A stretch of DNA of 13,499 nucleotides from assembly GCA_964497955.1 (NCBI GenBank), contig CAZCFQ010000048.1:1-13499 (forward strand), given 5' to 3'. Under the pieces are notes generated by a model. It had not been told where the DNA came from and did not search any database. It saw nothing but the letters and a program-made list of their open reading frames with translations. The stretch's first letter is position 1. Each line of letters opens with the position of its first letter. Origin of the DNA: PWPR01 sp964497955 (GTDB lineage: Bacteria; Bacillota; UBA994; PWPR01). Both the position numbers and the translations under genes were made by a program. Below, piece by piece: positions 1-6,151 of this stretch.

Positions 1-201
1 AGAAGCCTTTTCATTGCTTAATAAGTTACTTTTTGTTTTATCAAAGTAATTGTCAGCAATTAAAACTGTACTCTCATCAAATAATTTTACACATGTTGCA
101 TAAATGCTATTAGGAATGCCTTTAGAACTTACAGTTGTCAGTATAATTGCATCTTCTCTATTTTCCCAAACATCAAGTGCTTCATTTGACATTTTAGTCA
201 T
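1..201 (-). CDS. Pyridoxamine 5'-phosphate oxidase family protein (partial, N-terminal 67 residues)
   Basis: The minus strand opens with ATG at 201 and stays open to the window edge, so the C-terminal part is missing. The visible protein begins MTKMSNEALDVWENR and contains AIILTTVSSKGIPNSIYAT followed by VLIADNYFDKTKSNL. This matches the first strands of the split-barrel FMN-binding fold of the PNPOx-like family: a first strand giving T-V-S-x-x-G-x-P-N, then a D-x-x-F-x-K-T-x-x-N turn that in relatives lies near the flavin phosphate. Such small cytoplasmic flavoproteins reduce varied or unknown substrates, and the true PdxH activity is not implied. The start is supported by AAAGGA about 9 bases upstream (around 218-213); a second in-frame ATG lies at 192. 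It is divergent from the plus-strand operon. Family call is fairly secure; substrate is unknown. Confidence 0.8.
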   Translation of the reverse strand, partial: MTKMSNEALDVWENREDAIILTTVSSKGIPNSIYATCVKLFDESTVLIADNYFDKTKSNLLSNEKAS

Positions 202-231
202 AATAATCAGTCCTTTCAAATTGCTAATACA

Positions 232-260
232 AGCATATGACCATTAATTAGAAAAGTCAA
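232..260 (-). promoter_or_regulatory. Sigma-A-type promoter of the flavoprotein gene
   Basis: On the minus strand TTGACT (260-255) and TATGCT (237-232) are separated by exactly 17 bases. This puts the expected transcription start near 225, with the AAAGGA ribosome site and ATG at 201 just downstream. Seen directly; use in vivo is inferred. Confidence 0.7.
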
Positions 261-309
261 CTAAAGAATATGTATAGTATTTATAACACCATAATATTAT
301 TGAGAGATG

Positions 310-344
310 TTAATAAAACGTTTGGGTTGAAGAGTTTTTATTAA
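310..344. repeat. Inverted repeat in the divergent intergenic region
   Basis: TTAATAAAAC (310-319) and GTTTTTATTAA (334-344) are complementary over ten pairs with one bulged T, around a 14-base loop. It lies between the two divergent promoters of the 202-481 interval. It could be an operator or a chance AT-rich hairpin. There is no U-tract, so a terminator is unlikely. Confidence 0.3.
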
Positions 345-452
345 GCTAGAATTCTCTAACCAATGAGTAATATTAAGTATTTAATGATATTATTTCTCTT
401 AAGAATTTATTAAAATCTCTGCCAAAAGTATTTTTAACATTGTAATCTAGGG

Positions 453-474
453 TATAATAAAATAATGTAGGAGA
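453..474 (+). promoter_or_regulatory. -10 box and ribosome binding site of the sugar operon
   Basis: A perfect TATAAT sits at 453-458 with only a weak -35-like TTTTTA at 431-436 (16-base spacer). AGGAGA at 469-474 lies 7 bases before the ATG at 482. The leader is therefore very short. This is the only convincing promoter before the four overlapping genes. Confidence 0.55.
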
Positions 475-481
475 TGATTTT

Positions 482-748
482 ATGAGTTATGTCTATATTG
501 TTAAGTGTAAAGATAATACCTTTTATACTGGATTTACAACGGATATAGAAAGAAGAATTACTGAACATAATAACGGTGTTGGCTCAAAATATACAAAAGG
601 TAGACGTCCTGTTAAGTTAGTATATCTAGAGGAGTATGATACAAAAGGAGAAGCTCTGAGCAGAGAATACGAAATCAAGACTTTTACTAGAAGCAAGAAG
701 ATAAAACTAATAAAAGATGGAGGTAAGCATGAGAAGATCAAATATTAA
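482..748 (+). CDS. GIY-YIG nuclease-superfamily small protein (UPF0213, YhbQ/YazA type)
   Basis: An 88-residue protein with one GIY-YIG domain. The two signature strands read YVY (residues 3-5) and YTGFT (15-19), followed by D-I-E-R-R (21-25) with the conserved arginine, H29, and a glutamate in REYEIK (61-66) where the family carries its metal-binding Glu. Length and order match the stand-alone UPF0213 proteins. Relatives have been reported with nuclease activity on DNA, but the cellular role is unsettled. It is the first gene of a tightly packed operon and its last seven codons overlap the next gene, whose ribosome binding site lies inside this one, so translation is probably coupled. Placement ahead of sugar genes looks like shared transcription rather than shared chemistry. 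Confidence 0.85.
   Translation: MSYVYIVKCKDNTFYTGFTTDIERRITEHNNGVGSKYTKGRRPVKLVYLEEYDTKGEALSREYEIKTFTRSKKIKLIKDGGKHEKIKY
719..724 (+). promoter_or_regulatory. Ribosome binding site fixing the isomerase start at 729
   Basis: GGAGGT lies 4 bases before ATG 729. The alternative in-frame ATG at 717 overlaps this site and has no Shine-Dalgarno sequence of its own, so 729 is preferred. Confidence 0.7.
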
Positions 749-1421
749 TAATGAAATTGAAATAGCTATTAAAAATTTAGATAATCATGACTTTTACTTG
801 CCAAGCTTTGGCTACTGGACACTTAAAGAGTTTCAAAACAAAGACTTATGTAAAATTGAAAATATTACTAAATTAATGTTAGGTTGGGATATTACAGATT
901 ATGGTTTAGATAAGTTTGATCAACTAGGAGCTGTTCTTTTTACGATGAGAAATGGTATAAAGGATCAAGACATTGGAACTCCTTATGCAGAGAAGTTGAT
1001 TATGTTAAAGGAGGGACAAAGACTGCCTTTACATTTTCATAAAGATAAAAAGGAAGATATAATAAACAGATTTGGTGGGAAGCTTTTAATAAAACTTTAT
1101 AATAGCATAGAAGATACAAAAGAAGTAGATTACAATTCGAATGTAGCCATATATATAGATAGTATAAAGTATAGTGTCAAGCCAGGGGAGGAAATTATTT
1201 TAAAGCCTGGACAAGGAGTTACAATTACACCAAATTTATATCATTTATTCAGTGCTGCAAAAAGCTATGGAGATGTAGTTTGCGGCGAGGTTTCTTCAAT
1301 TAATGATGATTTAACTGATAACTATTTTGCAGAAGAAGTATCAAGGTTTAGTAATATTATAGAAGATGTAGAAGCTAAGTATATTTTATGTAATGAGTAT
1401 GAAAGGTTTTTGGGTTTATGA
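729..1421 (+). CDS. D-lyxose/D-mannose isomerase, cupin type
   Basis: The 230-residue product matches the D-lyxose ketol-isomerase family (a metal-dependent cupin of about 225-230 residues). Members interconvert D-lyxose with D-xylulose and often D-mannose with D-fructose. The metal site is visible: LPLHFHKDKKEDI gives H102, H104 and E109, and PNLYHLF gives H172 (numbering from the start at 729). The flanking KLIMLKEGQ and GGKLLIKLYN strands and the VKPGEEIILKPGQGVTITP turn are typical of the fold. It overlaps the upstream GIY-YIG gene by 20 bases, and its stop overlaps the start of the PfkB kinase (ATGA). The neighbouring fructokinase-like enzyme makes mannose-to-fructose or lyxose-to-xylulose the natural reading. 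Which sugar is physiological cannot be decided from sequence, and no transporter is in view. The enzyme would act in the cytosol on free sugar. Confidence 0.85.
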   Translation: MRRSNINNEIEIAIKNLDNHDFYLPSFGYWTLKEFQNKDLCKIENITKLMLGWDITDYGLDKFDQLGAVLFTMRNGIKDQDIGTPYAEKLIMLKEGQRLPLHFHKDKKEDIINRFGGKLLIKLYNSIEDTKEVDYNSNVAIYIDSIKYSVKPGEEIILKPGQGVTITPNLYHLFSAAKSYGDVVCGEVSSINDDLTDNYFAEEVSRFSNIIEDVEAKYILCNEYERFLGL

Positions 1422-2377
1422 TGTATGATATTATCGCTATAGGCGAGCTACTAATAGATATGACTGCACAGGAAAGAAAAAATGATTTAAGATATATTCC
1501 AAACCCTGGAGGAGCTCCTGCGAATTTTTTAACAATTGTTCAGTTAATGGGAGGAAATACAAGCTTCATTGGCAAGGTTGGAAAAGATTACTTTGGGAAG
1601 ATATTAAAAGAATGCCTAGTTAAACATGGAGTGGATACAACAAACTTAATTTTTGACAATAAGCATCCAACAACCTTAGCATTTGTTCATTTAACTGAAG
1701 GGGAAAGTAGCTTCTCTTTCTATAGAAATCAGACTGCTGATGTGATGTTAACTTCTAAAGAAGTTAACTTTGATATTCTTAATAATACTAAAGCTATTTA
1801 TTTTGGATCATTAGCTTTTGCATCTAGTCCGCTATCAAAAACCGTTAACAAATTTATAAAAAAAGGAAAAGAGCTAGAAAAGGTTATTTTTTTTGATGTT
1901 AATTTTAGGCCAAATCTTTGGGATAATAAGCAAAAAGCTCTAGATTTAATAAAAGAAAAATTAAGTATATCTGATGTAGTTAAACTTTCTGAAGAAGAAC
2001 TTTTTTTACTAGCAGAAGATAGAAATTTAGATAAAGCTCTTCAAATAATTAAGACGTGGGACATTCCTTTAGTATTTGTAACAAGAGGTATAAGTTCAAC
2101 CATTGTTTTATTTAAAAATAAAGAGTTTAGGGTGGAAACTGTTAAAAGCACTGTCGTTGACACTACAGGTGCAGGAGACGCATTTTTTGGAGTGGTTGCT
2201 CAAAAAGTGCTTTCTCAAGGATGCAAACTTGAGAATATTGATGAAGAGATTATTAAGAGGGCTACATTTTTAGCAAATTTGATAGCATCAATGACAATAA
2301 CAAATCATGGAGGCATCCCATCTTATCCTTCAAAAGAAACATTAGAAGAAATTGTTAGAGGACATAATCTTGGATAA
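1418..2377 (+). CDS. PfkB-family carbohydrate kinase, fructokinase-like
   Basis: A 319-residue ribokinase-fold enzyme. It opens IIAIGELLIDM and has NPGGAPANF (residues 29-37, first PfkB signature). FFDVNFRPNLW (158-168) is the form usual in fructokinases, and VDTTGAGDAFF (247-257) is the ATP/anion-hole signature with catalytic base D254. All key residues are present and the length is normal. The likely reaction is ATP-dependent phosphorylation of fructose to fructose-6-phosphate; related enzymes take 2-keto-3-deoxygluconate or other ketoses. The start codon overlaps the isomerase stop, so the two enzymes are probably made together and the kinase would pull the isomerase equilibrium forward. 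ATG 1421 is an alternative start one codon later; a weak AAAGG at 1402-1406 precedes both. Confidence 0.88.
   Translation: MMYDIIAIGELLIDMTAQERKNDLRYIPNPGGAPANFLTIVQLMGGNTSFIGKVGKDYFGKILKECLVKHGVDTTNLIFDNKHPTTLAFVHLTEGESSFSFYRNQTADVMLTSKEVNFDILNNTKAIYFGSLAFASSPLSKTVNKFIKKGKELEKVIFFDVNFRPNLWDNKQKALDLIKEKLSISDVVKLSEEELFLLAEDRNLDKALQIIKTWDIPLVFVTRGISSTIVLFKNKEFRVETVKSTVVDTTGAGDAFFGVVAQKVLSQGCKLENIDEEIIKRATFLANLIASMTITNHGGIPSYPSKETLEEIVRGHNLG
2357..2362 (+). promoter_or_regulatory. Ribosome binding site supporting a TTG start at 2370
   Basis: AGAGGA lies 7 bases before TTG 2370, inside the end of the kinase gene. The further upstream in-frame TTG at 2352 has a poorer site (AGAAGAA). Confidence 0.6.
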
Positions 2378-3065
2378 AAAAATTGTTATAAGTAAAAGCA
2401 ATATTTCTTACAAACTAATAAGGAAGAATGTTAAGAACATTAACCTAAGGATTACTAAAGAGTTAGAAATTATAGTTTCAGCAAACAAAGATATTAGCGA
2501 AGAAATAATTCAACAGTTTATAAATTCTAAAAGAAAATGGATATATGACAAAATAAAACTTCTAGAAAATGAAAATAAAGAGATAATCAGATTAAGAAAA
2601 ATATCAGAAACCACAGCTTTTTATCTAGGTGAGAAGTATAGAATTATCTATTGCAAAAATTGCAAAGAATCTAAGATAAAGAATAGAGATTTATATTTAT
2701 ACTACGGCACAAATCAAGAAGAAGCGCTTAAAAATTGGTATATTAAAAAAGCAAAGGATATATTTCAAGAAATATTAAATGAACAATTCTATAAAATATT
2801 TCAAAGAAATAAAAGTCTACCTAAAATGAGTATTAAAAACATGAGAAGTCGTTGGGGTAGTTGTAATAAAAGACTTAACAAAGTTAATCTAAATCTTAAG
2901 TTAATACATCAAGAAAGAGGAGGCATAGATTATGTGATTACTCATGAGTTAATACACCTAAAAGTAGCGAATCATTCAGCTGATTTTTATAATGAACTAG
3001 AAAAAGTAATGCCAGATTATTTGAGTAAAAAAAGCCTGCTAAAGTCAAAATATATTTACATATAA
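2370..3065 (+). CDS. YgjP-like zinc metallopeptidase (DUF45/M48-type)
   Basis: The 231-residue product begins MDKKIVISKSNISY. It carries the family hallmark order: SRWGSCN (W162), then a strand, then VITHELIHLKVANHSADFY with zinc ligands H192 and H196, catalytic E193 and a third histidine H202. This is the YgjP/SprT-like arrangement (HExxH plus a downstream NHS histidine). The N-terminal half gives beta strands with the typical IKNINLRITK pattern. No signal peptide or membrane segment is visible, so it should be cytosolic. The substrate is unknown; some relatives are encoded with type I restriction systems, but none is present here. It starts with TTG, overlaps the kinase gene by 8 bases and is the last gene of the operon. 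No clear intrinsic terminator follows, so readthrough into the gene at 3169 is possible. Confidence 0.85.
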   Translation: MDKKIVISKSNISYKLIRKNVKNINLRITKELEIIVSANKDISEEIIQQFINSKRKWIYDKIKLLENENKEIIRLRKISETTAFYLGEKYRIIYCKNCKESKIKNRDLYLYYGTNQEEALKNWYIKKAKDIFQEILNEQFYKIFQRNKSLPKMSIKNMRSRWGSCNKRLNKVNLNLKLIHQERGGIDYVITHELIHLKVANHSADFYNELEKVMPDYLSKKSLLKSKYIYI

Positions 3066-3073
3066 AGATTAGT

Positions 3074-3108
3074 TATGCATTGCATAGGTCTCTCTTAAAT
3101 GGTAAAGT
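3074..3108 (+). promoter_or_regulatory. Possible promoter with overlapping palindrome before the CofE-like gene
   Basis: TTGCAT (3080-3085) and TAAAGT (3103-3108) are spaced by 17 bases, a weak match to sigma-A. The odd palindrome TATGCA-T-TGCATA (3074-3086) overlaps the -35 element and could be an operator. The gene's own ribosome site is AGAAGG at 3155-3160. Confidence 0.3.
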
Positions 3109-3168
3109 ATCAGGGGTAGTTTTCCTTGTAGTTATAGGAATATAAAGAATTTTAAGAAGGTGAATTAA

Positions 3169-4338
3169 ATGAGAAAGATTGGAACTAGCGCTTTTGGAAT
3201 TCGTGCACCGATTATAAAACAGGGTGACAGTATTGTTGAAATTGTAGTAAACTCAATTATAGATTCTGATATAGAATTAAAGGAGAAAGATGTTATAGGT
3301 TTAACAGAGTCCATTGTTGCAAGATCTCAAGGTAACTATGTTACTACTAAAGAAATTGCTGATGAGATAAATGATATATTTGAGGGAGATATAGGAGTTG
3401 TTTTTCCTATATTATCACGTAATAGGTTCTCAATAATTTTAAGAGGAATAGCAAAATCTAATAAAAAAATATACATACAATTAAGTTATCCATCGGATGA
3501 AGTAGGAAATCATCTTATGAATATTGATGAAATGGATAGGTTGGGTATAGATCCGTTTACAGATGTATTAGAAGAGGATGAGTATCGTAAGCTATTTGGC
3601 GATAATGTAGCACATCCTTTTACTGGAGTGGATTATGTTAAGCTATATAAAGAAATTATTAATAATGATAAAATTGAGATTATTTTTTCAAACAATCCTA
3701 AAACAATATTGAAATATACTAAAGAAGTTATTGCTGCAGATATTCATACAAACACAAGAACTATCAGAGTTTTGGAAAAAGCAGGTGCTAAAAAAGTAAT
3801 CGGATTAAAAGACTTATGTAATCAAAATACAGGCAGTGGATATAATTCAAAGTTTGGATTATTAGGATCAAACAAAGCTGGAGAAGACAGATTAAAATTG
3901 TTCCCAAGAAACTGTAATGAGATTGTTAGAGAAATCCAAAAAAAATTATATGAAAAAACAAATAAAAAAGTAGAAGTTATGGTATATGGTGATGGAGCAT
4001 TCAAAGACCCAGTAGGAAAGATTTGGGAGTTGGCAGACCCTGTTGTTTCACCAGGTTTTACAGATGGATTAAAGGGTACACCTAATGAAATAAAAATAAA
4101 ATATATTGCGGATACTAAACTAGCAGACCTAAAAGGAACTGAGTTAGATGAAGCAATGAGAGAGCAAATAAAGATAAAAGATAATAATTTGGTTGGAAAA
4201 GGCGAGGCATTAGGAACGACCCCGAGGCAACTTACTGATCTTTTGGGCAGTTTATGTGATTTAATGAGTGGAAGTGGAGACAAAGGAACACCAATAATAT
4301 TAATTCAAGGATATTTTGACAATTACGCAACTAAGTAA
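3169..4338 (+). CDS. Coenzyme F420-0:L-glutamate ligase (CofE)-family protein
   Basis: A 389-residue protein of the CofE/FbiB ligase family. The N-terminal part has GIRAPIIKQGDSI (10-22) and DVIGLTESIVARSQG (41-55), matching the conserved opening of the ligase fold. The C-terminal part has VYGDGAFKDPVGKIWELADPVVSPG (272-296) and a glycine-rich GKGEALGTTPRQL. In F420 makers CofE adds glutamates to F420-0 using GTP, and the archaeal enzyme is only about 250 residues. This protein is much longer and belongs to a long type seen in Firmicutes, which generally lack F420. The true substrate is therefore unknown, with some gamma-glutamyl or other amino-acid ligation as the best guess. It has a good ribosome site (AGAAGG, 8 bases before ATG) and stands 103 bases behind the sugar operon. 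Family is secure; function is not. Confidence 0.75.
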   Translation: MRKIGTSAFGIRAPIIKQGDSIVEIVVNSIIDSDIELKEKDVIGLTESIVARSQGNYVTTKEIADEINDIFEGDIGVVFPILSRNRFSIILRGIAKSNKKIYIQLSYPSDEVGNHLMNIDEMDRLGIDPFTDVLEEDEYRKLFGDNVAHPFTGVDYVKLYKEIINNDKIEIIFSNNPKTILKYTKEVIAADIHTNTRTIRVLEKAGAKKVIGLKDLCNQNTGSGYNSKFGLLGSNKAGEDRLKLFPRNCNEIVREIQKKLYEKTNKKVEVMVYGDGAFKDPVGKIWELADPVVSPGFTDGLKGTPNEIKIKYIADTKLADLKGTELDEAMREQIKIKDNNLVGKGEALGTTPRQLTDLLGSLCDLMSGSGDKGTPIILIQGYFDNYATK

Positions 4339-4352
4339 GCCAGAGTAAGCAA

Positions 4353-4375
4353 AAATCTTAAAACGAACAAGATTT
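4353..4375 (+). terminator. Weak hairpin just after the CofE-like gene
   Basis: AAATCTT (4353-4359) pairs with AAGATTT (4369-4375) around a 9-base loop, 14 bases after the stop codon. The stem is short and no T-tract follows, so termination is doubtful. Confidence 0.25.
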
Positions 4376-4491
4376 ATAGGTGTAATTATACTCATACTAA
4401 AATAAAATTGCTTAGAGAGGCCATTTTGATAAATGTTAACTAATAGTATCTAAAAAAGAAGATTGTAAACCAAATATAATATTAAATGTAA

Positions 4492-4545
4492 AATAATAGA
4501 GTATAAAATACTAAAAGTATTAATTACTCTATTATTCTTTATTTT
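4492..4545. terminator. Long terminator-like double hairpin
   Basis: AATAATAGAGTA (4492-4503) is perfectly complementary to TACTCTATTATT (4525-4536). A second stem is nested inside it: AATACT (4507-4512) with AGTATT (4516-4521). CTTTATTTT follows on the plus strand and TTTACATTT follows on the minus strand. It could end transcripts from either side: the CofE-like gene 150 bases upstream, or the small minus-strand ORF. The stem is almost all A/T. Confidence 0.5.
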
Positions 4546-4773
4546 AAAGTTATTCTATGACATATTTTGCCATAATTACATCTATATTTTTACAGGAAAT
4601 TATTGTTAATAGTGACGCATAAGTCAGTGACTACAAAGTATATTAAAATGTAAAAATATGTAACGTGGTGTAGAGCGATATTTCCTGGGAAATCTTATAT
4701 TTTATAAAAAATTGAAATAATTTAATAAAATTAGCATAATAAAGCAATAAAAATTAAATATGTATAATATAAG
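4546..4773. other. Noncoding stretch with nested inverted repeats
   Basis: I found no reading frame with a ribosome site here. It does hold CAGGAAAT (4593-4600) complementary to ATTTCCTG (4680-4687), a closing stem that would enclose about 80 bases. AGTCA-G-TGACT (4622-4632) lies inside. The right arm can instead pair locally as ATTTCC-TG-GGAAAT (4680-4693). The core between the arms is less AT-rich than its flanks. It does not match any riboswitch consensus I can recall. It may be an unassigned small RNA or the remnant of a mobile element. Confidence 0.3.
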
Positions 4774-4935
4774 TTAAAATATGGTTCTTTTAATGCTTTT
4801 TACGAGCTGTGCCTCTGGATCTTTATAAGTATAAAATAGACTTGATGGTCCTTTAAGTATTATTGCTGAATAATAGTGACCAGCCAGACTTAAAATAATG
4901 TGACCAATAAGTATATATTCATTTAGCAATGTCAA
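4774..4935 (-). CDS. Possible small membrane-associated protein (53 residues) or gene remnant
   Basis: On the minus strand a frame opens after a stop near 4945 and runs from TTG 4935 to TAA 4776-4774. The product begins MTLLNEYILIGHIILSLAGH and ends with LFYTYKDPEAQLVKSIKRTIF. It has one hydrophobic stretch and a charged C-terminal tail, and its codons follow the A/T-ending style of neighbouring genes. A modest AGGA (4949-4946) lies 10 bases upstream, inside the end of a hairpin at 4950-4980. I do not recognise the protein. The protein-like tail could also be the surviving end of a decayed larger gene. Support is moderate to low because the frame is short and the start is a TTG. Confidence 0.35.
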   Translation of the reverse strand: MTLLNEYILIGHIILSLAGHYYSAIILKGPSSLFYTYKDPEAQLVKSIKRTIF

Positions 4936-4949
4936 ATTTACTTAGTCCT

Positions 4950-4980
4950 ACTTTTTATATCGGTTAGATATACAAAAAGT
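4950..4980. repeat. Imperfect hairpin upstream of the small minus-strand ORF
   Basis: ACTTTTTATATC (4950-4961) pairs with GATAT-AC-AAAAAGT (4967-4980) around the loop GGTTA, giving 12 pairs with a 2-base bulge. On the minus strand it abuts the AGGA site of the small ORF, so it could be a leader hairpin. On the plus strand no T-tract follows. It might equally be an operator for the downstream ArsR-type regulator. Confidence 0.35.
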
Positions 4981-5063
4981 CCAGCAATTAAATATTTTTA
5001 TTTATATACTTATTTTATAGCTGTGAAATATGGATAACTTGATAATGATGTAGAGGATTTTTG

Positions 5064-5102
5064 TGTTATAATAAATTTAGTAATTACTTAATGGGAGGGA
5101 GG
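5064..5102 (+). promoter_or_regulatory. Extended -10 promoter and ribosome site of the ArsR-type gene
   Basis: TGTTATAAT (5064-5072) is an extended -10 element with a perfect TATAAT. No -35 at proper spacing is visible; TTGATA at 5039-5044 is 22 bases away. GGAGG at 5098-5102 lies 7 bases before ATG 5110. The leader is only about 30 bases. Confidence 0.5.
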
Positions 5103-5109
5103 CCTATAT

Positions 5110-6135
5110 ATGAAGTACGATATTAAAATAGATAACTCTATTTGCTATGATTTTTTAGCCTGTATGGCTAGAGTTCAAACTAATAATAGCTACCAATCAT
5201 CAAAATCAGATAAAGAGTTGTTTGACTGGTATGAGAAATTAAAAGATAGATTAACAGATGAAATTAGTGAACTGATTAGCTTATATTTTCATAGTGAATA
5301 TGCTTTTGGATCGATGCTCACAGGTATAATTAAAGAGCATAATATTCAAAATATATCTGAATTTATTAATATTATTTCTCAAACTTCCCCAGAATATTTT
5401 TTAAAAAGGTTCATATATATAGGTCTAAAAGAACGTTCTAGGGAAAATATTGAACAATTGGCTGAGATTATCAATGCAGACATGAATGCAATATCTTTTA
5501 TTAATGAGAATACCATTTTTAGTGATGATGAAAAGTGGCAAATTTTGCAATTAATAATGAATAGAGACCAAATTTGTTCAGATCTTAAATATTTGTTTGA
5601 ATGGTTTTATAATAATATTTACAAAGTAAAAGAAGGCTTTGTTTTAGAAAAATTAGAGGATTATAAAAAGGACTTGACTGAAAAGATTGATTTATATGGC
5701 GATGAATACGTTCAGCTATTAATGCCTTTTGATTACATTCACAAGAAAGATATTAAGCTGGTGTTAGCTCTATCATACCACTATGAGTCTCTAGGAATGT
5801 TTAATGTTTTTGATAGAGTATTTGTTTATGGTTATAAATACTTTGCTGGCATTGAAAATGAACACGCTATTCTAGCAGGGAAACAACTGTTTAAAGCTTT
5901 GTCTGATGAAACTAGACTTAATATATTAAGACTTTTATCAAAAAGGCCATGGTATGGAAATGAAATAGCGGAAAAATTGAATATTTCTAACTCTACAGTA
6001 ACACATCATATGGCAACACTTATACTGAATAATTTAGTTAGTTCTTATAGGCAAGAGTACAGAATTTATTTTAAGTTAAATACAAAAAAAGTAAAAGATA
6101 TAGTTAACAACACATTAGAAAGTATTATTGAATAG
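5110..6135 (+). CDS. ArsR-type transcriptional regulator with a large unknown N-terminal domain
   Basis: The C-terminal 80 residues form an ArsR winged helix: KQLFKALSDETRLNILRLL (258-276), GNEIAEKLNISNSTVTHHM (283-301) with the recognition helix, and SSYRQEYRIYFKLN as the wing (311-324). The cysteine pair used for metal sensing in ArsR/SmtB proteins is missing from helix 3, so metal response is not supported. The first 250 residues are mostly helical, rich in aromatic and charged residues, with no motif I know; larger ArsR-type proteins with such sensory or dimerisation regions exist in Firmicutes. Classic ArsR proteins are about 100 residues. It acts as a cytosolic DNA-binding protein, probably controlling its own operon. 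The radical SAM gene begins 16 bases after the stop (or overlaps it with an upstream TTG), so the two very likely share a transcript. Confidence 0.8.
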   Translation: MKYDIKIDNSICYDFLACMARVQTNNSYQSSKSDKELFDWYEKLKDRLTDEISELISLYFHSEYAFGSMLTGIIKEHNIQNISEFINIISQTSPEYFLKRFIYIGLKERSRENIEQLAEIINADMNAISFINENTIFSDDEKWQILQLIMNRDQICSDLKYLFEWFYNNIYKVKEGFVLEKLEDYKKDLTEKIDLYGDEYVQLLMPFDYIHKKDIKLVLALSYHYESLGMFNVFDRVFVYGYKYFAGIENEHAILAGKQLFKALSDETRLNILRLLSKRPWYGNEIAEKLNISNSTVTHHMATLILNNLVSSYRQEYRIYFKLNTKKVKDIVNNTLESIIE

Positions 6136-6139
6136 AGAT

Positions 6140-6144
6140 AAGGA
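6140..6144 (+). promoter_or_regulatory. Ribosome binding site supporting the GTG start at 6152
   Basis: AAGGA lies 7 bases before GTG 6152. The in-frame TTG at 6128, which overlaps the regulator stop, has no good site. Confidence 0.55.
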
Positions 6145-6151
6145 TTTTAAC

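Noticed and set aside
717..728. Earlier ATG for the isomerase at 717
   Set aside because: It lacks a Shine-Dalgarno site and overlaps the GGAGGT that serves ATG 729; the four extra residues add nothing conserved.
3822..4283. 153-residue open frame antisense to the CofE-like gene
   Set aside because: It lies wholly inside a well-supported conserved gene, has no ribosome site, and its proline/serine-rich composition is that of a reverse-complement shadow.
4546..4773. Known riboswitch (c-di-GMP, SAM, cobalamin, ZTP, guanidine and others)
   Set aside because: None of the conserved core sequences I know is present, and no gene with a matching function follows directly.
4781..4828. Plus-strand reading MVLLMLFTSCASGSL resembling a lipoprotein signal
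   Set aside because: It stops after 15 residues, has no ribosome site and is antisense to the more protein-like minus-strand frame; most likely chance.
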